NCBI GenBank assembly: GCA_037954235.1
Contig: JBBMOA010000020.1
Span: 6,772,001-6,836,000 of the forward strand
From: Aulostomus chinensis
Lineage: Eukaryota; Chordata; Actinopteri; Syngnathiformes; Aulostomidae
DNA length: 64,000 nucleotides
Direction: 5' to 3'
The notes under the pieces were generated by a model. That model was not told where the DNA came from. It made no database searches and worked only from the letters and a program-made list of their open reading frames with translations. Shown piece after piece: positions 35,431 to 46,722 of this stretch (position 1 is the stretch's first letter; every line of letters begins with the position of its first letter). A program made the translations under genes and the position numbers.

Positions 35431-35731
35431 TTAAACAGACTCCAACCAGTATTAAATGATGTATTTGTGTAGACTGCAGGGGTGAAAAAACACACATTTA
35501 TATATTTAACACATTTATTTAAAGTATACTTTAAACATACTCCATTAGTAAAACAAGGAGAAATTATTAAATGTAAAAGCTCAGTCTCCATAAGGAAAAC
35601 AAGGAGAAAATTACATGTTGAAAGGTTGAATAACAACAGCTTCAAATGACATTGCACCCTCAGACAACAATGACAAGGCAGTGGTTTCCAGTGGGAGGGA
35701 ATACAAAGTGGAAACCGAAGACTGGTCAAGG

Positions 35732-38341
35732 CTACATCATATGGCAATAAGGCACTACAAACAAGGAGAAATCTGTTGATCCACATGCCATCTTAACATC
35801 CATTAGTTTGAAATAGATCAACGCTTGGACACTGAAGACCTTAAGTGTCTGAGATGGCTTGCACACAATTTTAAAGGCATTGTAATGTTCATCAAAACAA
35901 AAAGTTTCCACACCAGTGCCAGTAAATACAACTTGCTCATCGTTCATTACAATAGTACTGATTTTACAAAATACTGGCAACTCCTCACACATCTCAAGAC
36001 AGTTCCGGCAGAGGTAACCAAATTACCCATGCTTTTCTGTCATGTCAGCCACAAGTATGTTGATCATTTGTTGGCGTGAGAAGTCGCTCAGACTTTTGGT
36101 GCGGTGGTACTCTTTGGTAATGCGGTCCTCCCCCCCAGGTTTCTGTGTTAACGCCACCTGTAAAGACAACAACAAGCCTTTCACAACTGACAATACTTCA
36201 GCGGCAATTTCTCTAAGACTGCAAGGAAAGCTCAGCTTCCCCTAAAATGTTAAAACATCAAATGGTCAAATATACACTACTGTGTTACTGTATTTCCTTA
36301 ACAAGTATGTTCGTCATCAGCAACTTATCGTGAGTTGACTGACTCAATTTTGTTTGACTTTTCACCCCTACCTCTCTTTGAAAGACAAGAAGCTGCCACT
36401 GAAATACATTTAACAAAACTTGGTAACTCCCAGAGTAATCCATTACACAAAAATTAACTACACCAATTTACATGTTTAGCGTCTTCATCTTCCCTCTGTT
36501 GCTTTATGGATAGAGTGTCATTCTCCTCCAATATGATTGTGTCATCACTGCTACTACCAGCAGGCAGTTCACAGGAATTTGTTTCTTGATAACTGATGGA
36601 CAAAGTCTCTTTGGAATCTGTAGTTCAGGAGACAGAGAGAGAACAGAATACCGATTTGTTTGATTGAATTTTTTAAAACTGTAATTTATCAATACATTCC
36701 AGGAAACATTGACCTAAATAGAATCTATAAAGTGCAAATTTTGCAGTCATCAAACTTGATGGTAAGAATGCCAGTGTTGGGCTGCTGTGCTGTGTTACAG
36801 AAGACCTCCTCATTCACCTCAGTCCCTGTTTCATCAAAAACTTTTACGCCTTCACTTACTTGTGGAAGTGAGAACTTCAAGAAAGCTGTGACCAAAAACA
36901 AACAAACAAACAAATAAATCATCAATCCACACAAAATGCTCAAGATTAAAACCGTTCTCCAAAAACATCATTAATGCATTAGTAGCATGGTCTGATATTA
37001 TAGCATGCTGTACTGATGCTGGCAGGCATTCAATCTTATAGTGTACAACTGTAAATACAACTTGACTAAATCAACCACCACAACTCTGATCTTCATTGCT
37101 TCCCAAAAACGTGAAAACAACGATTTTCTCAATTTTTAAAAAATGCTGAACACACAAACACTCTATGTTCCTTAAGTTTTATCAACAGTGTGTAACTGAC
37201 TGTAGTGCTGGGTGTGGCTTACCAGAATTTAAAAAATCCTGGAGGCTTGGCTTGTTTTTCTCGACGTATTTCAGTGTATTGTAAATTTTGGTTTTGATCA
37301 TGGTGGTGTCTGCAAAGGCAGCAAACTGATAAACATTATGATGCCAACACACTAGTATAAGCTTTAGCATAAAACGTGGCCAGACAACCTGAAATGGCTA
37401 ATTTCAGCACTAAAAATTACCAACACAGTTAAATTTTTAATCAAGTACACAGACATACTCACCATTGGAGAAGCACATTACAGTAGAAGCAATCTGAAAG
37501 AAAAAATGTAAGAAAATGCAAATCAATTAGAAAATAGTGGGAACATAAAGCCATCTCAAATGTTGGTATAAAATTATTTCAGAGTCGAATACACACACAC
37601 ACACAGAGTATTTCTGCCTGATTTATTGTGATTCATAATTTCCAAGCCATTCTCCTTGCAACACCACCTCCTCAGCCCCCACAGCTGAAATCAGACATCC
37701 TGTGTTGATGTACTCACAGCATGTTGGTAACAAAAAAAAAACAAAAAACAACACGGTGCGCAACACACCCGGAGCACCTGTTGCACCGACCAACACCGGA
37801 AACCAACATATTCATGGCCACATTAAACTAAAATTTCAATACCTACATTTTTTGTTTTTTGTTTTTATCTTCTGCAGCATGGCTGCATTAGCAAACACAG
37901 CAAAAGCGCGCGCACACAAACACAAAATCTAGTGTTAGCTACGAAAGCTGACTCCCAACATGTTAGTGTTAGCTACTAAAGCCGACTCCTGACATGTGCA
38001 GTAGCCGCTATTTTACTGTACTAAATATAAAAGCACGACACATAACGCGCCACAGCAGCCTCCCCGCTGACTAACGTTAGCTCATGCCGTGCTTGTTCAG
38101 TGTGGCATTGAGTGGTCCGTCAATTAGCTCCACATGGCCGCTACATTCAATCTAGCTGCCGACCCATATCATATTAGCCATCCGAAATTTGGTATTTTGA
38201 AGAAACACCTAAAACGACGATGCAACTTTATTCTTACACAGTTTGTACTTTAATGAACTAACAATGGCAATAGTTTTAGAAAAACTTACCACAGTCTTTC
38301 GATGGATGCCGATGGTAGATGCCAGAGTTTTCTTCCTCAGG
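35732..38341 (-). pseudogene. Spliced gene relic, SAMD3-like/uncharacterised teleost multicopy family
   Basis: Exons read on the complement. Exon 1 is non-coding, ending at 38290 before gtaagt. Exon 2 (37493-37463) starts ATG as MCFSN and is followed by gtgagt. Exon 3 (37310-37223) reads DTTMIKTKIYNTLKYVEKNK. Exon 4 (about 36888-36743) carries EGVKVFDETGTEVNEEVF and QQPNTGILTIKFDD. Exon 5 (about 36633-36476) has SSSDDTIILEEND. Exon 6 (about 36159-36027) has TQKPGGEDRITKEYHR and SLSDFSRQQMINILVADM. The last exon (about 35992-35732) has CEELPVFCKISTIVM and CFDEHYNAFKIV. Exons 2 to 4 join in frame. The motifs remind me of multicopy fish proteins often labelled SAMD3-like; that is recall, not a search. 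The usual long middle region appears missing, and the exon 4 donor is not canonical. Confidence 0.5.
37930..37997. repeat. 34-bp tandem duplication
   Basis: tagtgttagctac(g/t)aaag repeats with a 34-base period (37930-37963 and 37964-37997), with a few substitutions. It lies in the first intron of the gene relic and contains the agtgtta motif seen at the unit's ends. Confidence 0.85.
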
Positions 38342-38389
38342 TTGACCCGGAAGGTTGGTGGGTGGGAATTTCCAGAGTACATTTTTTTT

Positions 38390-38612
38390 TAACACTGACA
38401 GGTATCCTGCTCTAATTGGTGTTAAATTAACTCTGAGAGTCACTTTACTTTAATACTGAATATGTGACACTTACAGTGTAAAACGTCTATTAACTCCAAT
38501 TATTTTCACCAACACTGGAAGTTTTTTTCTTCAGTTTTACTCTGTCCATTGTTGGAAGAACTCTGAAAGAGTTAAAATTTTAACAATGCATTTTTGACAC
38601 TGGCAAATTTAC
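38390..38612. repeat. AGTGTTAA-type subterminal array, right end
   Basis: Contains ttaacact, ggtgttaaattaactctgagag, agtgtaaaac, gagttaaaattttaac and the terminal ggcaaatttac. It mirrors the left array but is shorter. Confidence 0.7.
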
Positions 38613-40498
38613 TTTGTATCTTCCCTCTCCATCCTCTCCCTCTCTCTTCTCTCCTCTCTTTCCTCTGAGTCCCTCTCTTTTCTTTCCCCTCTCTCCAGCA
38701 GCTCTCTCCATCTTCTTTCCTCCCTGGCTGTGCCTCTCTCTCCTGCTCCTCCATTCTGGCCTCCAGCTCCTGCCACATGTCCTCTATATTTGGCCTCCTT
38801 CTCCTCCTCCTCTGCCTCTGTGGGGACTGGTCCCTGGAGTGAGGGTCGGCTGCCGGTGACCTAGAGGCTGGTGTGGAGGCGGAGGTGGAGCTGGAGGTGG
38901 AGTGTTGTGTGGATGTGGAGGGCAAAAGGGAGCTGGAGGGTGGGGCCAAGGGGATGACAGTGGCCGAGGGTGATGAGGGTACAGCAGCATCCTCGCCAGC
39001 TCAGGTGATGAGGCACGGTGGTGTGACGTTGGGCCTCTCCCCCAATGCCTCATCCATCAGCGTGAACCATGGCCAGGATGCTGCTTTATCCTCACCACCC
39101 TCAGTGCTGACACCCGTCCTGGGAGCCTTCAGTCTCTGTAGGACATTAGTACATGGATATTAACCTCAATGATTAACAGGACAGCAGAATGTTAATGACA
39201 AATGTTGGCCCAACATACCCTGTATTTTTCCCGCAGGTTGTCCCATTTTTTCTTTGCCATCTCAGCTGTTATGTGCCTCGTAGGCCGGGGCTGTCCTGCA
39301 AGAACTTCCTAAGGCCAGAGAAGTTATCACAATTATTGCAAGTTTGCAGCTGATGCACATGGATGTAAATTTTCATGTACATGACATGACATGATCAAGA
39401 GCAAATTGTCTGTAAAGACCCACCACTTCAGGTGGGATGGAAAACCATATACAACACACCACAGCTGACGTCACACCCACATCACGTGACACCTCTGATG
39501 AAGGCTGCAGAAGCAAGGTAGCCAAAACTGTTAGGTAGAAACATTTCACCTTTCAGGCCTTAAGAGAAGGGAAAAAAAACTGTTTTAGTGCCTGTAAAGA
39601 CCTTTGACCTTTATGGGGCCAACCTAAGTGAGGGTAACAGTGCGTATTTGTGGCAGCATTTGTCTTTTTCCATTAGATATGACACTGTGACACATTGTGT
39701 GTAGTCGGTACATCTGTGATTTACACTTTCCTCCATCCAAAATACATAGAAGGACATGGATATGAATGAGCACGTCAAATTCAGCTTGTACTGAATTTGA
39801 CTTTTCATCATGATACAAACAAATAGCTTGACTCACTCATATCCTTTTTTGGCCGTGTTCCATCTTCCTGTGAAGAGATGCTCATGGCTGATATGCCACC
39901 TGATCAGGTGCTCAGTCTGTTCATCTGTCCCTAAGAAATACACATGTAACTGGAAATGAAATCTTTGCAAAAAGGTGGTGCAGGCAGTGACCTGACTGTT
40001 GTTTGGGTCTGCCCCCTGTCCCCTAAGTCATTTTACATAATAGGTTGTCGGCGGGAAAGATGGAATTTGGCATTTGTAAAGGTGATGGATTGTTTATCAT
40101 TAGCTTTCTGTAGCGCTATTCAAGGATGCCAAGTGGCAGTACAATTACATTTTGCATTGTTCCCTCATGTGATGATCAAAAAGCTTGGTAGTTGTGCTAC
40201 CAAGCACTGACGTGCACTGAGTAGGCATATATCTACCCAAGTAAGTTGACTCTTAAGTTATGCAAATATGACAACCAGTAATTGCGACATGTCTGCAGAT
40301 TGATGAGAGAGTGAATTTGTTGGAACTTACATCTGTACTGTAGTGGTCCTGCCTGCTCCTGATGCTCCTCCATGGCTTTAACGCTGCATCATATATATAT
40401 ATTTCATTATCTTATTATAAAATAAAGAAATCTATGTCTGCCTGTACAAGTCCACTTACCTCCTCGCCAGCTGGCTGAATCCACATGAAATTGCCCAT
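38572..40498 (-). CDS. Myb/SANT-like (MADF-type) DNA-binding protein, probable Harbinger accessory gene, near-intact
   Basis: In Harbinger transposons a Myb-like partner helps the transposase bind DNA and enter the nucleus. On the complement, an upstream exon (40498-40460) reads MGNFMWIQPAGEE before gtaagt. An exon starting MEEHQEQAGPLQYR (about 40372-40331) splices in frame to WTDEQTEHLIRWHISHEHL (39932-about 39837). The next exon (39310-39222) gives TAEMAKKKWDNLREKYR, and the last (39135-38572) gives WPWFTLMDEALGERPNVTPP then an Arg/Glu-rich tail with PNIEDMWQELEARMEEQE. The Trp-spaced first half is a Myb/SANT-like domain. Defects: one in-frame TGA at 39003-39001 and a one-base phase mismatch at the exon junction near 39840/39310. 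Its last about 14 codons run into the end of the AGTGTTAA unit, so the natural C-terminus is replaced. Which exon holds the true start is unclear. Confidence 0.6.
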
Positions 40499-40499
40499 G

Positions 40500-43400
40500 G
40501 CCACAGACAATTGCCATATACACGGAGATTGTGGCCATTAATCTATCATTATTTTAAATAATTTCATACAAATCAAAGTTTCAGCTGCCATCTTCTTTTT
40601 CTGAGTTGGAAGAAGGTGGAATTGATCTGCATAAATATCTTAATTTTTTTCAAAGTGATTACAAATCTGTGTTATGTAGCAATCACAATGCTACAGAAAC
40701 ACATTTAGCCATACAATCATTTAACATTGATGTGTTAGAAGCTCGTGTTGACATCACATGTAGTCTAAGTACTATATTATATATAATTTACAGTATTAAT
40801 ATTTTTGTATTTCTTTGCTCGTGTTGTACTATAATTTAGTATGGAGGAAATATAACATTATGTCTTCAAGGTCAAAGAAAGCACATGTCCTCAACTCTGG
40901 ATTAAGTTGTAATGCACATATACTCCTCAAAAATGTTAATTGGAAATATATAATTCTTTTTTGTTAAGGTGAGAGGACAAATCATATTTGTCATGTGAGT
41001 AAATTTCATACCTATGTGGATCTAGCTTGACTTGCCTTTTTTCTTCTTGAACAAACCCATCCAGGTTAAAGTGGGCTGTACTGTGACTCACAGCACAGTA
41101 AGAGAACAGGTCCCAGTCTCCCAGTGGTTGGGAGTTGAAGTGATGCTACTTTCTGTGGAAACAGTGGAGCATGAAAAGCTCTCTCCCCAGGCTATGGACA
41201 CACCAGAATGTCAGAGGATGAATGTGTTCTGTCTGGCCGCACGGTGCCACAGGAGAGATGTCTTCTTTCTGTGGAGTTGGGTTTGAATGTGAAACAACCT
41301 CACAGTGAGAGGTAGCTGAGCATTACTGCAAGAGGCAAGCCACAACACGACTGGCATGGTGTTCGCTCCACACACTTTGATCAACAGGAGATTTGATTGC
41401 ATGGAGTCATTTCTCTGTGCGTTTTGCTAAAGCTAAGTTAGCCGTGAAGTGGATGTTTTCTGCTACACATTAAAAACAGTATGGGAGCAGGCTTCAGCTC
41501 GCAAACTCATTTCTGAAACAAACTGGTGTTTAATAATAAAACACTAAAGGTCTTACTATTTATATTTAAACTTTATTTTTTTGCAAGTTGATCTCTCATT
41601 TGGTGAGGCAATACAGTGAGAAAGAAAAGGTTGGAAATAAGGTATTATATTCTATAAAACTAACACAGTTCACCTCCATGTTCAGACAAGGTTACTGGAA
41701 AATAAATCTGAGCCCTCTGAGACACACTGTGGTACAATTGAAACAGCTATTTGAAGTATGTAGTGGTACGTATTCCAGGAGATTATTATCTCTTTTTCTC
41801 CATCTCTTGACTGAGTTAATTTGTAAAAAGCAGATACTGTGATGACCATTTTCAGCAAACCACCACCATGTGAACTAAATTTTGCTTGAGTGGGCATTGA
41901 AAATATATGACTTAGGAGAATTACAAAATGTCTGTTTATTCGATATTTATATTCATAAAACTCTACATTTCAGGATGCCATTGATAAAGTGAGTGACAGG
42001 GCATTCCTTACCGGATGTTTTGCATGCCATTCTTGACTTTGAAAGCATAGAATAGGATTGCCTGTATGAAGTTAAGGTCAAGATTTGAGAACAAAGAGAA
42101 GCAATTTGATGCAAGAATGCAGGCCCTGTGTTTTCCTTTCTTTTTTTTCCCACCACCAGTTTGGAAATCCAAGAGCGAATATTCACTTGCTTGATTATAT
42201 CCATGACAGAAGTTTATACGGTCAAGCAGTTACATTATCCCACATAGCAAGAGGCAGGTGGTCAAAGTTCTGGATGGGTAGGTATCCCTCAAGGAGGGGC
42301 TGGTTAAAAGGCAGTGAAGCAGCCCAGGCCATTGCCAGGTTGAGCTAATAGTCACAATATTTAATTTACACTCAAACACACAGAACAATCACAGCCGTCG
42401 CTTTCCCCTCTTTCCAGTAACTGACGTAAAACTGTTGTGAGTTGCTGCACTGCTGTACACACTGGCCACTGTTACATATACATAACGACAGAAGGTGTCA
42501 TCCTGGTAACACATTCACACTCTAGACAACCTCCTAAGCCACAGACACATCTTGAGTTCAATTTACAATTCCCCAGCTCTCAATCTAATCAAGTACCAAG
42601 GGCATGTGTAGTGACATGAGGTCCTCCCTCATTCAACTTTTAGTTTAGTGGTTTAAATCTTGCTTCTGATCAGTGCACATTACATATTTCCTTAAGCGGA
42701 AACAAGCATGTTAGTTTGTATTGTTATCGGTCATTGTTTCCATTATTTATCTATTCCAGTCTGGATATCAGAAACTGAGCTGCTTAAATTGCAGGGTCAA
42801 GTGTGAACACTTGGTACAGGTTGTGAATGTGTTTTCCAGAGGAGGCTTAGGGCAAATTTCCATCTTGGTTCACAATCTGCTCAGTCATGGGACTGTGGGT
42901 ACTGCAGGCTTTTGAGCTCAAACATTTTTTCATCCATGACCCCAGAACAATCCTTCTTTTCCATCTCGACCTAGTAGTGTACAGTCCAACCAAGCACAAC
43001 TGTCTCCCAACTCACCTGCAAAAGAGCTGAGCTGAACTGACAGATGATTAAGTTACAACTTAGTTTCTTTCCCTTAGAAAAATAAAACAACAAAAAAAAA
43101 GAATCGTGTAATAAATTCTTACATGAACAGTATTTGAGTACAAGTATCCCATTCCATTGTTCATAATGGTGTGATTCAACCCTTCTTTGTTTGTTGCTTT
43201 GTAACAGCAATATCATGAAAGAAAAATAACTGTCTCAGTCAAAATTAACTTTAAGGCTGTATCTAAGGTACCTGTACCTGGGGCGTGTTCAGCCACAAAT
43301 GTTATCCTATCCTGATGGTAGATTAGGAAGATTTTTTTTATTAATATTATTATTCGTATGATCTCCAACTCAGGTGAAAATGGAACTAAATTATGGCTAG

Positions 43401-45340
43401 AAGCAGTCTGCAGTAAAAAATACATTTTTTAAAGATTTTAATGATAACGTTAAGACAATCTGGTCTCGATTCACTTCCTCATCATCCATGTTGCCAGTCT
43501 CTCCTGCCTCATGTCACCTGGTTCAGAGATGTATGCACATACTCTCACCAACTTTGTTTGTATAAATAACAACTGTTGTGTGGAATGTAGCATAAGCCAG
43601 TTTCAGGCATCATTGAGTGTGTGTGCAGTCTTTATAAATGAGAACCTAGACCAGTTGGCACTCTAATAATGGCCTGCAAGAGTCTCAACTTTTTTTTTCC
43701 AAAACTGGCTTCAGAGAAATGACTAGTTTCTGACACTGGCATTTGTCTTTTTGTTCTGTAGAACCAAAGTCTTTTATATCAATAACTGAAAATAAATATG
43801 CACACATTAGGAGTGGAACACTCCAAGAAAAAAATCTTGTTGAGGTTTGGTGCATGCATGTATTGTTTGGTTCTGCACGAACGGGTAATAAAGCTTGATG
43901 TCTGTGCGAAAACCCCTTTTTTTCACTTTCATGAGTGTAGCTTCCAGTCAATTCTCAAAATGGTGAGCGAACACAGTAGGAGGATCTATCAGCATTGTTT
44001 TGGACAAGGCAGCTGAATAGAAAGTCCCAGGCTGTTTGCTGTCTGTGCATCTTAGCTGTGGTCATGACACCCTGGTTGCTGCTGTTTGTCTCTTCTGTAC
44101 TCTCTGTTTAAATGGATGAATTCCATCTCAGAGAACCTCAGGGAATAATCAAGGAATGTAATCATGGATGTGTGTGAGGTCTTCCACCGAAGGAGAAGTT
44201 CATGTCCCCCCTGAAGTGATCTAGCAAGAGCTTCATGTGTCTGTCCATCCAGTTAACCATCCAGTGAACTCAGATTAGCCCACATGGTCATTCATGATTC
44301 CTGTCAGATGTAGTTATACCCTCTCAGATATCCTGCATGAAGTTTCACAGGATTTATTGAAGAGAGAATCAGATGGAAACAAGATCGTTTATCGTGAGTT
44401 TCAATAACAAATATTTGTTGAATATGAAATTAAAATTTCTCTGTACAATTACAACTTTTAGTTGAGAGAGGGATGTATTTTATTATTTTGTATGTTATCT
44501 GATCATAAAACATTTCTTTCAGAAAGCATTTATTTTTGCAAACATTTAAATATTTTCACAAATTAATGTTAACATAAAATCTTGTCCATAAATGTTTTTT
44601 CAAATGTTATATTATAATCTTTGTGGTGTGCAAAAAGTCAAATTGCTTTATTCTAAGTATTCTAAAATTGGTAAGGCTTCATGGGCTATGTATCTTTTAA
44701 CTAAATTATGGACTTAACCATTCCAACCCACGCACCTATATGTGTAACTGATCAAGTGCATTCCAATCAACGCAGCAAAACCGGTTTTGTACCAACAGGA
44801 ACCAGGTTAAGAAGAAAAAAAAAAAAAAACGCCGACAAGAACAGCTTGTGCACAATATTACACATGATTCCCACCAGCTTCCATGCTTTTAACAGGAAAA
44901 AAATGCACTGCTTATATTAGACATCTAAAGCAATCCTGTGTTGCACAAATTAGGTTGAGTGCATTTACTCATAAGACCCAGCAACATACATGATTATTTG
45001 GATCTGTAAATATATGGAAAAGAAATTGAAGATAACCTGTTATTTATTCATGGCTGTGTACATGATTCAAAGTTTATGTGCAATGGCCACTGTTTAAGCT
45101 GTGTGCCATGGGTTGTGTGATGTGATCAGCTGGGAAGGTTCACCACTGTTCCATGTTTTTGAAAATTTCAGATGATGGCTCTCGCTGTGGCTCGCTGGAG
45201 TCCCAAAGCTTTAGAAATGGTTTAATAACATTTTCCAGACTGATGGATCTCAATTAATTTCTGTTTCATTTGTTCCTGATTATTATTTTTATTTATTTAT
45301 TTATTTGAGCTCAGCATGACATCAAGCTTTTGAGGACATT
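40500..45340. other. Unassigned AT-rich DNA
   Basis: No gene, RNA gene or element recognised over about 4.8 kb on either strand. The outer end of the Harbinger-like element should lie in the first few hundred bases but I could not find its terminal repeat. Confidence 0.45.
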
Positions 45341-45342
45341 TT

Positions 45343-46337
45343 GCGCTGCGTCCAAATTGCCAAGTAGGTCGGATCGTAGGTCGCAGAATAGGTCGTTGGC
45401 TGTCCGAAACCACAACTGGCGTGAGTAGTGACCTACTTCGCAACCTAAATTCCAGCCTAAACATGCCCACATTGTAGGTCGGTTCAGGTGCATCCTACAG
45501 AGCAACCTATGGCCCACAATGCACCGCAGACTTCTTCACCGTCCCCTAAAAACTTGCGGACCCGCAAGCCAAGTTTGCACTACCAACAGTCTTCCATTCT
45601 TACGCAACACCAAAATTTATAGTCGTTGTTGATGACTAAAGGGGTGTTCACACCAAACGTGACGTGTGTCAGCACACCTTTACAGGTGCGTTAATGTGCT
45701 TAATAATAGAGAATGAGTGAAAGGTGCGTTCAGAGTGGAGTGCAGTACGACAGTCAGGCCAGCAGGTGGGGCTTTTGTTGGTGCTGTCCACCTAATTGCG
45801 GTATCTGTCTCTGCCAGCAGAGGTCGTGCTTCACCACCAATCTTCTAGGGTGTCTGAATGGTCCCGCCGTGTTTAGGTTATAGGAGTAGGCTGTGGGAGG
45901 CTGCACGGTGGTGCAGTGGTTAGCACTGTGGCCTCACAGCAAGAAGGTTCCGGGTTCGAGTCCCGGCTCGCGCACAGGATCTTTCTGTGTGGAGTTTGCA
46001 TGTTCTCCCTGTGCCTGCGTGGGTTCTCTCCGGGTACTCCTGCTTCCTCCCACCATCCAAAGACATGCAAGTTGGGGACTAGGCTGATTGAATACTCTAA
46101 ATTGACCGTAGGTATGAATGTGAGTGTGAATGATTGTTCGTCTCTCTATGTTGGCCCTGCGATGGACTGGCGACCTGTCCAGGGTGTACCCCGCCTCTCG
46201 CCTGTTGACGCTGGGATAGGCTCCAGCCCCCCCGCGATGTGTAGGAATAAGCGGAAGATGATGATGGATGGATGGATGGATGGAGTAGGCTGTAGTGGTA
46301 GGTTGTAGGTTGCCACTTGGCAATTCAGACACAGCCT
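45343..46337. mobile_element. MITE-like element with inverted ends, interrupted by a SINE
   Basis: Left end gcgctgcgtccaaattgcc matches the inverted right end aggctgtgtctgaattgcc with a few mismatches, and the similarity continues as aagt. Inside are repeated taggtcg/gtaggttg motifs. The SINE at 45895-46281 was inserted later. No coding capacity. Superfamily not assigned; no target duplication was obvious. Confidence 0.6.
45895..46281 (+). mobile_element. Full-length V-SINE-like element with 12-bp target duplication
   Basis: Head (gcacggtggtgcagtggtta), B box (ccgggttcgagtcccgg), centre (tttctgtgtggagtttgcat), tail (gaataagcggaagatg then GATG repeats). Flanked by ggagtaggctgt at 45883-45894 and 46282-46293. 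Confidence 0.93.
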
Positions 46338-46655
46338 TGGTCTGTTTCACTTCGTCAGGCAGGTCCTATTTAAGGGATTTCTTGATTGAGAACCGGTGTG
46401 GCAGTAATCAGGCCTGGGTGTGGCGGTAGAAATTAAACTCAGGTGTGACAAACCAGAGTCATGTTTTAATAGGTTTTGATTTTTTTCTTCCTTAATAATA
46501 AAACCTTCATTTGAAAATTATAAAACACATTTTGTGTTTACTTGTGTTGTCTTGACTAGTATTTAAATTTGTTTGATGATCTGAAGCATGTAAGTATGAC
46601 AAACGTGCAAAAAAAAAGAAATCAGGAAGGGTGAAAAAAACGTTCACACAACTGT

Positions 46656-46657
<2 letters not shown>
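46338..46657. other. Unassigned DNA
   Basis: Nothing recognised. Confidence 0.4.
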
Positions 46658-46721
<64 letters not shown>

Positions 46722-46722
46722 A
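46658..46722. repeat. (AT)n microsatellite
   Basis: About 60 bases of AT dinucleotides. Confidence 0.95.

Larger units (their letters stand above)
35121..38612 (-). mobile_element. Unit with AGTGTTAA-rich inverted ends and a spliced gene relic inside
   Basis: The outer ends match in inverted orientation: gtaaaattgccaatg at 35121-35135, and gtaaatttgccagtg reading inward on the complement from 38612 (13 of 15 bases). About 300 bases inside each end are packed with agtgtta/taacact and related gttaa motifs. Between them, on the minus strand, lie GT-AG exons of a protein-coding relic. I see no transposase and no clear target duplication. The layout suggests a non-autonomous DNA transposon carrying a host-like gene. 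The family could not be named. Confidence 0.55.

Noticed and set aside
39480..39545. Hammerhead-ribozyme-like core (ctgatgaaggctgcag with ggtagcc)
   Set aside because: The required GAAA box reads AAAA after stem II and no stem III could be drawn, so the resemblance is too weak.
45915..45975. tRNA-like sequence with good A and B boxes (also at 11.2, 23.7, 56.6 and 62.3 kb)
   Set aside because: Each is the head of a V-SINE-like element with the same centre and tail, not a tRNA gene. I could not fold any of them into a complete cloverleaf by eye.
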